A stretch of DNA of 7,023 nucleotides, taken from Chloroflexota bacterium (GTDB lineage: Bacteria > Chloroflexota > Anaerolineae > Anaerolineales > UBA11858). The stretch lies in NCBI GenBank assembly GCA_030666985.1, contig DAOUWT010000133.1, positions 1 through 7,023 on the forward strand. Reading direction: 5' to 3'. The stretch's first letter is position 1, and the number at the start of each line of letters is the position of its first letter. This document shows, one piece after another, positions 1 to 6,945 of this stretch. Both the position numbers and the translations under genes were made by a program. The notes beneath the pieces are model-generated. The model ran no database searches. It was given only the letters and a program-made list of their open reading frames with translations, and had not been told where the DNA came from.

Positions 1-195
1 AGCATCTGGCATCCGCTCGAAGAAATCACCGCTACCGAAGACGGTGGCTGTATCTGGCAAGCGCCGATTGCTGAACCCCGCGAAATGCTCCCGTGGGTGA
101 GGGGATGGGGGGCGGATGTGGAGGTGCTGGGGCCGGAGAAATTGAGAGATGAATTGGAGACGGAAACCAAACGACTAATGCTTCGATATAATATC
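1..195 (+). other. C-terminal (WCX-type) segment of a WYL-domain protein, in frame with cas3
   Basis: The first ~65 codons do not belong to Cas3, whose conserved N-terminus begins near the tryptophan codon at 241. They read as the end of a YafY/PafBC-like WYL protein. A WHP motif is followed by an acidic-glycine turn (EDGG), a short strand, the helix LPWVRGWGADVEVLGPEKLR and a closing helix ending in LRY. This is the usual order of the region after a WYL domain, where the protein normally stops. WYL proteins are mostly helix-turn-helix regulators that sense a ligand or nucleic acid, and several control phage-defence loci (BrxR/CapW). The HTH and the WYL core itself lie outside the window, so they cannot be confirmed. 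Assignment rests on pattern recognition without an alignment. Confidence 0.75.
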
Positions 196-2901
196 GCATC
201 TCCACAAGTTGGAAAACCCCAACAACGCCTGCTGCGTTGCTGGGGGAAGACCGGAAAACACGAACTTGATTTTCACCCGGCTTTGTTCCACATGCTTGAT
301 GTCGGGTGTATTGCCCTCCATCTGCTACGTCCACCAGCTTCTCCCCGTTGGCGGATGGCATTGGCGCGGGCGTTCAACACAGACGAGAAGATACTAGCCT
401 GTTGGTTGCCCTGGTTCATCGCGTTACACGACATTGGTAAAATTTCCGTTCCCTTCCAGGCGCAAAACGCATCCCAAAAAACGCGGTTGGAACGGGAAGG
501 CTTTGCCTTTGGTAGATGGAAACCAAAAGACAAAATCCACCACACAGACATTGGCAGGTTATTTCTCAAACACGAGTATGACGAGGCGGATTTGTCTCCC
601 TGGCCTCGACGGAGCTGGCTTCACCGGGCCTGGCTGGAAATGGTCGGCGGACACCACGGCACTTTCCCAGGACTACGACAAGAGGGTGACACCATTTCCA
701 AAAGCCGCAAGCACTTGAGCAGCCTGCAAGAGCCAGAAGAATGGGTGCAACTTCGCCAACGTGCAGATCAACTTCTCCGCACCGTTTTCTTGCCTGCCCC
801 GCCTGCCCAATGGCCCGAACCCCAAAACATATCTACCGCGATTATGGCTTTGACCGGCTTTACCATTCTCTGTGACTGGCTGGGATCCGACGAACGGTAC
901 TTCACGCCGCACCCGGACACTGACCTGTTGGATTACGTTGCCCATTCTCGCCAGCAGGCGCGGAAAGCCGTTGCAGATGCCGGATTTTTCCAACTGAGCC
1001 AGAGTACTGCCCCCACTATATTCGCGGAATTGTTTCCAGACCGTACGCCTCCTCGCCCCTTACAGCAGGCGATAGACGAAATCCCAGATGAAATTCTGCA
1101 ACAGCCCTGCCTTGCCATTATTGAAGCACCCACCGGTGAAGGCAAAACTGAAGCCGCCCTCGCTCTGGCACACCGTGTCGCCCAACACAGCGGCACAGAT
1201 GCGCTCTATTGCGCCCTGCCCACCATGGCTACCAGCAACCAGATGTTTGTACGCGTACAAACCCATATGCACCAGCGCCTGGGGCTGCCTACTCAGGCAA
1301 AGCTGATACATGGGCAAGCCTTCCTTATGGAAGATGATTTGCGTCCCAAACCGCTCGGGGACGCGGGAAAAGGCTCACACCCCTCGCTGGAGTGGTTTGG
1401 GCCCAAAAAGCGCGCTCTGTTAGCTCCCTTTGGTGTGGGGACGGTTGATCAAGCCGAACTCGCCGCGCTGAATGTGCGCCACAATGCCTTACGGTTGATT
1501 GGTCTGGCCGGGAAAGTTGTCATTCTGGACGAAGTTCATGCTTACGATACCTATATGACCACCATCATCGAACAAATGTTGCGCTGGCTTTCCGCACTGG
1601 GCAGCACGGTAATTTTGCTTTCAGCCACCCTGCCCCAATCCCGTCGGGATGCGCTGGTGAAGGCTTATGGCATCCCCTTTGAGACCCATGCCGATCCGGA
1701 ACGTGACTATCCCAGCCTGTGGGTTGGCAGCCAGAATGGAAGCCATCATACCCTGCCCGAGGCTTTCAAACCGCAACTGGTCTTTCAACTCAATCACCTT
1801 GACATTCCCCACGAAGACGCGGCAGAAAAAGCTCGGTGGCTATTGAATACAATCGCAGAGGGAGGCTGTGCATGCTGGATCACGAATACGGTGGATCGGG
1901 CACAAAAACTCTACGAGGCTGTCACGCAAGCCGATCTAACACTCACAGCGTATCTGCTCCATGCCCGTTTTCCTCTCGAAGAACGCCAAAAACTTGAAAC
2001 GGCTATCATCAAGCTGTTTGGCCCCGAGGGTGCGCGTCCGAAACGCAGCATTGTTATCGGTACACAGGTACTAGAACAAAGCCTTGATCTGGATTTTGAT
2101 GTGATGGTAAGCGACCTGGCTCCAATAGACCTGCTCTTACAGCGTATGGGGCGCGTACATCGCCACAAGAATTTCCGCCCAAAGGCACACAAAATTCCAA
2201 CCCTGTGGGTGAATAGTGAACCCGACCCCGCAGATGGTGGTCGGGTATTGATGGGTGCAGACCGTTTCTATCACGAATACATCTTGCAAAAAACCTGGCA
2301 GGCTATTGTTGGAAAAGACGAAATATGGCTGCCAAATCACTACCGGCCGCTGGTAGAAGCGGTATACACCCCTGGCGTTCCCGATACGAACGACCCATTG
2401 CGAGAAGCCTGGGATAAGTTAGACAATTTTGAAGACAGTGCCCGCGGGGAAGCTCAATTGCGTTTGTTGCCTGAACCTAATCCCAAACGACCATTTTGCC
2501 AGACGAACCAAATCACCTTCTTGGAAGATGAGGACAAAGCTGGTTGGATCGTCGCCCAAACCCGTCTGGGTGTTGAGAGTGTGACCGTCCTCCCGCTGGA
2601 GCGCGAGGGTGACAAAGCCAGACTTTACCCCCTGGATGAATGGGTAGAATTGACAACCGCACCCACGCGGCAGACTGCCTTGCGCCTGCTCCGCCGCTCC
2701 TTGCGTCTTAGCCAATGGGATGTGGTCGCTTATTTCCGCGAACAGAGCAGCCCAACAGAAGCCCTGTTTCAAGACTCGTCTCTGCTAAAATCTATCTATC
2801 CACTGTGGCTGGAAAATGGTGTTGCTAATATCCCCGCCGGAGAGAAAACAATTACACTGACACTGGAGCCTGATTTAGGGCTGGTGATTGAGAGAACGTA
2901 A
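1..2901 (+). CDS. cas3: Cas3 HD nuclease-helicase of Type I-E CRISPR, fused in frame to the tail of a WYL-family protein (5' partial)
   Basis: Cas3 is recruited by target-bound Cascade and unwinds and degrades the DNA. The frame is open from base 1 to the TAA at 2899-2901. Numbering from the ATG at 85, the HD nuclease domain shows WGKTG (53-57), H69, the HD pair 115-116 in ALHDIGK, H153, the HH pair 190-191 in GGHHG and D264 in CDWLGS. The SF2 helicase shows Walker A APTGEGKT (348-355), DEVH (482-485), SAT (513-515), GTQVLEQSLD (659-668) and QRMGRVHRH (686-694), followed by a C-terminal domain. No key residue is missing. The Cas3 part alone is about 890-900 residues, the usual I-E size. The start is uncertain. 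The ATG at 85 lies inside the WYL tail and has no ribosome binding site. The ATG at 178 is the best internal start for a free Cas3, but its nearest GGAGA is 17 nt upstream. A fusion starting left of the window is the simplest reading. The stop codon abuts the cas8e ribosome binding site, so the two are probably co-translated. Confidence 0.96.
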   Translation, partial: SIWHPLEEITATEDGGCIWQAPIAEPREMLPWVRGWGADVEVLGPEKLRDELETETKRLMLRYNIASPQVGKPQQRLLRCWGKTGKHELDFHPALFHMLDVGCIALHLLRPPASPRWRMALARAFNTDEKILACWLPWFIALHDIGKISVPFQAQNASQKTRLEREGFAFGRWKPKDKIHHTDIGRLFLKHEYDEADLSPWPRRSWLHRAWLEMVGGHHGTFPGLRQEGDTISKSRKHLSSLQEPEEWVQLRQRADQLLRTVFLPAPPAQWPEPQNISTAIMALTGFTILCDWLGSDERYFTPHPDTDLLDYVAHSRQQARKAVADAGFFQLSQSTAPTIFAELFPDRTPPRPLQQAIDEIPDEILQQPCLAIIEAPTGEGKTEAALALAHRVAQHSGTDALYCALPTMATSNQMFVRVQTHMHQRLGLPTQAKLIHGQAFLMEDDLRPKPLGDAGKGSHPSLEWFGPKKRALLAPFGVGTVDQAELAALNVRHNALRLIGLAGKVVILDEVHAYDTYMTTIIEQMLRWLSALGSTVILLSATLPQSRRDALVKAYGIPFETHADPERDYPSLWVGSQNGSHHTLPEAFKPQLVFQLNHLDIPHEDAAEKARWLLNTIAEGGCACWITNTVDRAQKLYEAVTQADLTLTAYLLHARFPLEERQKLETAIIKLFGPEGARPKRSIVIGTQVLEQSLDLDFDVMVSDLAPIDLLLQRMGRVHRHKNFRPKAHKIPTLWVNSEPDPADGGRVLMGADRFYHEYILQKTWQAIVGKDEIWLPNHYRPLVEAVYTPGVPDTNDPLREAWDKLDNFEDSARGEAQLRLLPEPNPKRPFCQTNQITFLEDEDKAGWIVAQTRLGVESVTVLPLEREGDKARLYPLDEWVELTTAPTRQTALRLLRRSLRLSQWDVVAYFREQSSPTEALFQDSSLLKSIYPLWLENGVANIPAGEKTITLTLEPDLGLVIERT

Positions 2902-2906
2902 AGGAG
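2901..2906 (+). promoter_or_regulatory. Ribosome binding site of cas8e (decides the start codon)
   Basis: AAGGAG overlaps the last base of the cas3 stop codon. It lies 1 nt from the ATG at 2908 but 7 nt from the in-frame ATG at 2914. The second spacing is normal, so 2914 is the preferred start. The overlap implies translational coupling of cas8e to cas3. Confidence 0.8.
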
Positions 2907-2913
2907 AATGTTT

Positions 2914-4491
2914 ATGGACAAACCTTCCTTCAACCTTTGGACAGAGCCGTGGGTCACGGTCGAACGGGATGACGGCAGCCCTGACACGATCAGCCTGAAA
3001 GACACACTGCTGCAAGCTCACAGGCTGCGCGCCCTTTATGACCCCTCACCACTGGTGGTAGTGGGCGTTCACCGGCTGTTGACAGCTATCTTGCAGGACG
3101 CTTTCGACCCACAGTACGAAGATGACCTAGCAGACATCTGGCACGATAGGCAATTTTCTAAAGAAACCATCTTGCAGTTCGGAACACAATACGCTCATCG
3201 CTTTGACTTGTTCTCGGAGACTGAGCCATTTATGCAGAGTGCGGATTTGCCTTTGCAGCCCGACAAAAATCCCAATTATGCCGCTCGTCTATTTCATGAA
3301 ATACCAAATACGGATGACCTCGTACACTTTTACCATGGCCTTGAAGAAAATCGGACGTTTTGCAAAACATGTATGGCAAAAGGATTGGTGACGTTATCAG
3401 CATTTGCAAAAGCGGATGGACGAGGATATACAACCCCGCCTTCAGGAATGGGACCAGTATATGTGATCCCAAACGGCGAACTACTCTTTGAGAATCTCGT
3501 ACTTTCGCTCATCGTTCCTGACAATCAACCACAAGCCAGAAATCGAGAGCAAGATTTACCCTGGTGGAAGCGCTCAAGCGAGATTGAAGCAGGGAAGAGC
3601 GTGTTTTCATTAGGGTATTTGTACTCTCTAACTTTCCCTATTAGACGTGTCCGTTTGTATCCAGAATATCTCCCGGAACATGTATGTGTCTGTTGTAGTC
3701 GACCAATTGAGTGGGGTGTTCGCGCCATCAGTTGGGCAGCGGGAGAAAGATACGCCAAAGATGCGGCGAACTGGCTGGATCCATTTGCTGCTTACGCTGT
3801 TCGGATGAACAATAAGACAAACAAGGAAGAGGTGGCTGTTGTCCGATTTACGAAAGGGAAAGCTCTCTGGCGTGATTATGCAACACTATTCTTACGTAGT
3901 CCGTCAGGGCAACATATTCAACCAGGAATATTGAGACAACTTCACATATTATCCGAATCCGAACAATACGACCTGGATTTAGGCCGTTTTGATGCTGACA
4001 CGTATCCTGTTCGCTGTGTTAGTTTCCGTCCAGAGCCGGGTAAGGCAGGAAAGATAGCTGAATGGTTGGATACAAGTTTCCAACTACCAATCGAACTGCT
4101 TGATGATTATGATGCAGAAATCAAGGTAAGTGAGGCTATCGATTTTGCTAACAAATGTGAAAGGACTATCGCACGAGAGTTTGATAAGGCTTACAAAGGG
4201 AACGCAAAAAAATCGGATCGCAATAAAAAGGCAAAAGCAAATATGCTTAAACACTATTGGCGGGACTTGGCTGCGCCATTTATGACCTACATCTATACAC
4301 TGGCAAACCTGGAAGGTAGGGATGAAGTGCAGAACCAATGGATCGATGTAGTTGTAGACCTCGCAAAAGATGTTTTCCGTCAGGCGTGTGACTTGGTTGG
4401 CAGCAGCGGTACATTATTGATATTAGGCGCACGAGCACAAGAATCGTGCCACAAAAGTCTAAATATCCAACGCAGAAAATATAAAGGATAA
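2914..4491 (+). CDS. cas8e: Cas8e/Cse1 (CasA), large subunit of Type I-E Cascade
   Basis: The large Cascade subunit recognises the PAM, helps open the target duplex and recruits Cas3. The protein has 525 residues, close to the ~500 of E. coli CasA. Its N-terminus (FNLWTEPWVTV) matches the family's opening, and a helical segment with LRALYDPSPL follows. The central signature GRGY (169-172), PVYVIPNGE and LFENLVLSL corresponds to the region around the PAM-sensing loop, and WLDPFAAY (287-294) is another family hallmark. The C-terminal ~110 residues are helical, as expected of the four-helix bundle. Two cysteine pairs, C150/C153 and C258/C261, probably bind zinc; from memory, some Cse1 proteins such as the Thermus one have such a site while E. 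coli differs. GC is about 60% near 3001-3120 but falls to about 35-52% over most of the rest, unlike the flanking genes. An alternative ATG at 2908 is too close to the ribosome binding site. The C-terminus is basic and polar. Confidence 0.95.
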   Translation: MDKPSFNLWTEPWVTVERDDGSPDTISLKDTLLQAHRLRALYDPSPLVVVGVHRLLTAILQDAFDPQYEDDLADIWHDRQFSKETILQFGTQYAHRFDLFSETEPFMQSADLPLQPDKNPNYAARLFHEIPNTDDLVHFYHGLEENRTFCKTCMAKGLVTLSAFAKADGRGYTTPPSGMGPVYVIPNGELLFENLVLSLIVPDNQPQARNREQDLPWWKRSSEIEAGKSVFSLGYLYSLTFPIRRVRLYPEYLPEHVCVCCSRPIEWGVRAISWAAGERYAKDAANWLDPFAAYAVRMNNKTNKEEVAVVRFTKGKALWRDYATLFLRSPSGQHIQPGILRQLHILSESEQYDLDLGRFDADTYPVRCVSFRPEPGKAGKIAEWLDTSFQLPIELLDDYDAEIKVSEAIDFANKCERTIAREFDKAYKGNAKKSDRNKKAKANMLKHYWRDLAAPFMTYIYTLANLEGRDEVQNQWIDVVVDLAKDVFRQACDLVGSSGTLLILGARAQESCHKSLNIQRRKYKG

Positions 4492-4503
4492 GGAGTTTTC
4501 ACA

Positions 4504-4974
4504 ATGAAACAATCAGACGAACGTGTCACCAAATTTATTGCCGCTCTGGAAAAACTTGACCCAGGCGAGCGCGCCCGCCTCAAACGCAACGCGGGCAAAC
4601 GCCTGGGCGAAGCCCGCAGTCTGGGGTTGTTCTACCGCATTCTGCCTTACGGCGTGTCCCGTTACCAGGAAGAAATGTATTTCCTGGTCGCCACCCTGTA
4701 CCCGTTGGCCGAAGGCGGCGGAGAGAAAAATTTTGGCGCATCCATGCGGCATGCACGGGACAGCCAAAACGAAAAAGGGCTGAACCGGCGCATGGAAGTC
4801 TTGCTGGATGCCGATGAACGGCAGCTTCCCTTCCGGCTGCGCCAGGCCGTGCGCTACCTGTATTCGAAGCGTGTAACTGTTAATTGGCACCACTTGCTGA
4901 GTGACTTGCTGCGATGGAACGCTCCTAAACGCTATATTCAGCAAAACTGGGCGCGCTCTTATTTTGCCAAATAA
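4504..4974 (+). CDS. cse2: Cse2/Cas11 (CasB), small subunit of Type I-E Cascade
   Basis: Cse2 is a small all-helical protein, present as a dimer in Cascade, that lines the belly of the complex and stabilises the displaced strand of the R-loop. At 156 residues it has the normal family length. Family signatures are LDPGERARLKRNAG (18-31), the FY pair (43-44), NFGASMR (76-82) and the C-terminal LNRRMEVLLDAD (93-104), followed by LPFRLRQAVR and a VNWHHLLSDL helix (126 on). Basic residues throughout suit contact with nucleic acid. AAGGAG at 4490-4495 overlaps the cas8e stop codon and lies 8 nt before the ATG, so translation is likely coupled to cas8e. GC is high (about 73% at 4561-4620), in sharp contrast to the end of cas8e just upstream. 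Confidence 0.97.
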   Translation: MKQSDERVTKFIAALEKLDPGERARLKRNAGKRLGEARSLGLFYRILPYGVSRYQEEMYFLVATLYPLAEGGGEKNFGASMRHARDSQNEKGLNRRMEVLLDADERQLPFRLRQAVRYLYSKRVTVNWHHLLSDLLRWNAPKRYIQQNWARSYFAK

Positions 4975-5006
4975 GGAACACGGTTGCTTCGAGCAACCGT
5001 GTTCCT
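4974..5006 (+). promoter_or_regulatory. Long perfect hairpin between cse2 and cas7e
   Basis: GGAACACGGTTGC (4975-4987) pairs perfectly with GCAACCGTGTTCC (4993-5005). The pairing extends by one pair inside (4988/4992) and one outside (4974/5006), giving about 15 bp around a TCG loop. It begins at the last base of the cse2 stop codon. No T-run follows, so it is not a standard intrinsic terminator. An mRNA end-protection, processing or attenuation element is more likely. The rest of the 84-nt gap is AT-rich with two AAATTT copies (5020-5025 and 5029-5034) and ends in the cas7e ribosome binding site. Confidence 0.7.
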
Positions 5007-5058
5007 GAAGAACGCAAACAAATTTCTCAAATTTAAACTACGATAAGGAGACCCAATC

Positions 5059-6171
5059 ATGTTAATTCAAATTCACATCCTGCAAAACTACGCCCCTGCC
5101 AACCTTAACCGGGACGATACCGGTTCCCCCAAAGACGCCTTCTTCGGTGGTCTGAAACGCGGTCGCGTTTCAAGCCAATGCATCAAGCGCAGCATCCGCC
5201 ACTCGGAAGTTTTCAAGGATGTCTTCCAAACACGCAACTTGCTGGCTTCCCGCACCAAACGGTTGCCGGGGATGATTGACGAGGAACTCAAAACGATGGA
5301 GGTAGACGAAGATACTCGCGCAGCCATCGTTACCCGCGTTCCCGAAATCGGGCGTGAATCCGGCAAAGGAGGCGGGACGAAAACCGAAGAGGGCGAAATC
5401 GAGACCAAACAACTGATCTTCATCAGTCCCAATGAACGCAAGCCGCTGGCAGAGAAACTCCTGGCGATCTATCAAGAAAAAGGCGCAAAAAATTGGCCTA
5501 AAGTGAAAATTGGCGACCTCACGAAGATGCTGGGCGCAAGTGTGCCGCGTTCTGTAGATGTTTCCATGTTTGGCCGCATGACCACCTCCGCCGCCTTTGA
5601 AGATGTGCAGGCTGCCGTGCAGGTTGCACACAGCCTGACCACCAGCGCGGTGGAAACTGAGTTCGATTACTTCACAGCCGTAGACGACATCTCCGGCGAA
5701 TCGGGAGCGGGCATGATCGGTGATGTGGAATTCAACAGCGCTACCCACTACAAATACTTCAACGTCCATTGGGAAGAATTAGTGAAGAACCTGGGCGGAG
5801 ATAAAGGCGTTGCTCAAGAAGCAATGCTTGCCCTGGTAGAAGCCGCCGCCACTGCCCAACCAAGCGGCAAACAAAACAGCTTCGCCGCCCATAATCTGCC
5901 TGACCTGATTTTAGTCGAGGTCAGCGAACGCAATTTACCAGTGAGTTACGCTAACGCTTTTCTTAAACCGGTCCGCCAGACTTATGACAAATCCTTGATG
6001 GATGTCTCGGTCGCGGCTCTGGATGACTACGCCAAACGTCTACGTAAGGTTTACGGACTGAATGGGTCGCGCGCCTATACCGCCGTAGGTGATTACGAGA
6101 TTACTGGCGCAGACGAGCAAAACAGTTTGGCTGATTTGGAAACCTGGCTTGCTGCACAGGTGCCAGCGTAA
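5059..6171 (+). CDS. cas7e: Cas7e/Cse4 (CasC), crRNA-binding backbone subunit of Type I-E Cascade
   Basis: Cas7e is a RAMP-fold protein that polymerises along the crRNA spacer (six copies in E. coli Cascade) and kinks the guide every sixth base. The 370 residues match the family (~360). Near the N-terminus are NLNRDD (15-20), KDAFFGG (25-31) and GRVSSQCIKRSIR (35-47), all close to the E. coli CasC sequence. Further on come FGRM (171-174) and the thumb region, then HSLTTSAVETEFDYF leading to FTAVDD (205-210), and near the C-terminus LPDLILVEVSERNLPVSYANAF. AAGGAG at 5045-5050 lies 8 nt before the ATG, and no better upstream start exists. It is the only gene in the operon preceded by a sizeable gap, which holds a hairpin. 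That may allow expression at a different level from cse2, which would suit the high copy number of this subunit. Confidence 0.98.
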   Translation: MLIQIHILQNYAPANLNRDDTGSPKDAFFGGLKRGRVSSQCIKRSIRHSEVFKDVFQTRNLLASRTKRLPGMIDEELKTMEVDEDTRAAIVTRVPEIGRESGKGGGTKTEEGEIETKQLIFISPNERKPLAEKLLAIYQEKGAKNWPKVKIGDLTKMLGASVPRSVDVSMFGRMTTSAAFEDVQAAVQVAHSLTTSAVETEFDYFTAVDDISGESGAGMIGDVEFNSATHYKYFNVHWEELVKNLGGDKGVAQEAMLALVEAAATAQPSGKQNSFAAHNLPDLILVEVSERNLPVSYANAFLKPVRQTYDKSLMDVSVAALDDYAKRLRKVYGLNGSRAYTAVGDYEITGADEQNSLADLETWLAAQVPA

Positions 6172-6189
6172 ACGCAGCCGGAGGTTGAT

Positions 6190-6945
6190 ATGTCCAATAC
6201 CCTTTTTCTCCGTCTCGAAGGCCCCCTACAATCCTGGGGGGAGCGCGGGCGCTGGAGCCAGCGGGACACGGCCCCTGAACCTACCAAATCCGGCGTTGTC
6301 GGGTTACTGGCCTGCGCGCTGGGATTGCAAGCTGATGACGACATTCGCCAGCTTTCCCAGCAAATCCAATTCGGCGTGCGTTGCGACCGCTCTGGTATAC
6401 CGTATACCGACTACCACACGGTTGGCGGAGGCTATGAAACTCCCCAACTACTCACGGCTGCTGGTAAACTCAAATTAAGCAGTAAAAAACCTCACACTGA
6501 ACTTACCTACCGTGATTACCTCCACGATGCCTCATTCCTGGCCGCGGTGCAAACCGACCCCGAACTGATCTCCCGTTTGACCAGGGCTGTGCAAGCTCCA
6601 CATTGGGTGATCTTTCTAGGACGTAAATCTTGCCTGCCCAGCCGCCCGTTGTATGAAGGGGTCGGGGATTATCCATCACTGGAAGCTGCTCTAGGGAGTT
6701 GGCCCTGGTATTGTCCAGAAGCCGAAGAAGAATCCCAGGTGAATGCTCGCGCTGTTCTCCCTGGTCATCCTGCTGAGGGAGCCGTGCGCCGCCGCCACGA
6801 ATTCATCTCCCGCTCTCGCCGGGTGTATGGCCCACATTACACAAAGGATAAGTTGCTCAAAAACATCCTTGTAGTCCCCACCTGGCCGCGGTTTAACGAA
6901 AAAGCTTCCGATATTTCGAAAACATCGGAAGTTTCGGCAGAATGA
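6190..6945 (+). CDS. cas5e: Cas5e (CasD), crRNA 5'-handle-binding subunit of Type I-E Cascade
   Basis: Cas5e is the RAMP-family subunit that caps the 5' handle of the crRNA and contacts Cas8e. The N-terminal strand LFLRLEGPLQSWGE (5-18) and the following PTKSGVVGLLACALG (31-45) are diagnostic. DYHTVGGG (74-81), LTYRDYL (105-111), FLGRKSCLPSRP (142-153) and the late RRRHEF (200-205) also fit the family. The 251 residues are slightly more than the ~225-240 usual. Family similarity seems to end near VVPTWP (228-233), and the remaining ~18 polar residues are encoded largely by a palindrome (6902-6934), so this tail may be a later extension. GGAGG at 6180-6184 lies 5 nt before the ATG, and the gap to cas7e is only 18 nt. 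cas6e is the expected next gene but is not recognisable downstream. Confidence 0.96.
   Translation: MSNTLFLRLEGPLQSWGERGRWSQRDTAPEPTKSGVVGLLACALGLQADDDIRQLSQQIQFGVRCDRSGIPYTDYHTVGGGYETPQLLTAAGKLKLSSKKPHTELTYRDYLHDASFLAAVQTDPELISRLTRAVQAPHWVIFLGRKSCLPSRPLYEGVGDYPSLEAALGSWPWYCPEAEEESQVNARAVLPGHPAEGAVRRRHEFISRSRRVYGPHYTKDKLLKNILVVPTWPRFNEKASDISKTSEVSAE
6896..6937. terminator. Palindrome in the 3' end of cas5e, possible bidirectional terminator or small palindromic repeat
   Basis: CTTCCGAT (6905-6912) and ATCGGAAG (6924-6931) form a perfect 8-bp stem, extended by a G-T wobble and two A-T pairs (6902-6904 with 6932-6934). The loop contains TTTCGAAA. An A-run (6899-6903) lies on the left and TTT on the right, so read on the minus strand the stem is followed by TTTTT, as in an intrinsic terminator; on the plus strand the T-run is weak. 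It lies inside the cas5e coding region, which is unusual for a terminator. Dispersed palindromic repeats can look the same. Confidence 0.45.

Noticed and set aside
85..177. ATG at 85 as the true start of cas3
   Set aside because: It has no ribosome binding site and falls in the middle of a WYL-like tail that continues in frame from the window start, so it is only the first ATG in the visible frame.
187..192. TATAAT as a promoter for a separate cas3 transcript
   Set aside because: No -35 or extended -10 is present, and a transcript starting near 199 would have no ATG, GTG or TTG in frame before the conserved WGK codons at 241.
2908..2913. ATG at 2908 as the cas8e start
   Set aside because: Only 1 nt separates it from AAGGAG; the ATG two codons later has a normal 7-nt spacing.
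4513..4944. 143-codon minus-strand open frame opposite cse2
   Set aside because: It is a shadow of the clearly recognisable cse2 gene in a high-GC stretch.
4975..5005. The hairpin as a stray CRISPR repeat (arms carry AACCG and GTGTTCC, as at the ends of some I-E repeats)
   Set aside because: It is a single copy without spacers, lacks the central GC-rich I-E stem, and is a perfect palindrome end to end. The resemblance is probably chance.
5016..5044. Internal promoter before cas7e (TACGAT at 5039 as a -10 box)
   Set aside because: Only 4 of 6 positions match and there is no -35 box at the right distance.
5170..5769. 199-codon minus-strand open frame opposite cas7e
   Set aside because: It lies wholly within a certain cas7e gene, resembles no family I know and fits a shadow of GC-biased codons.
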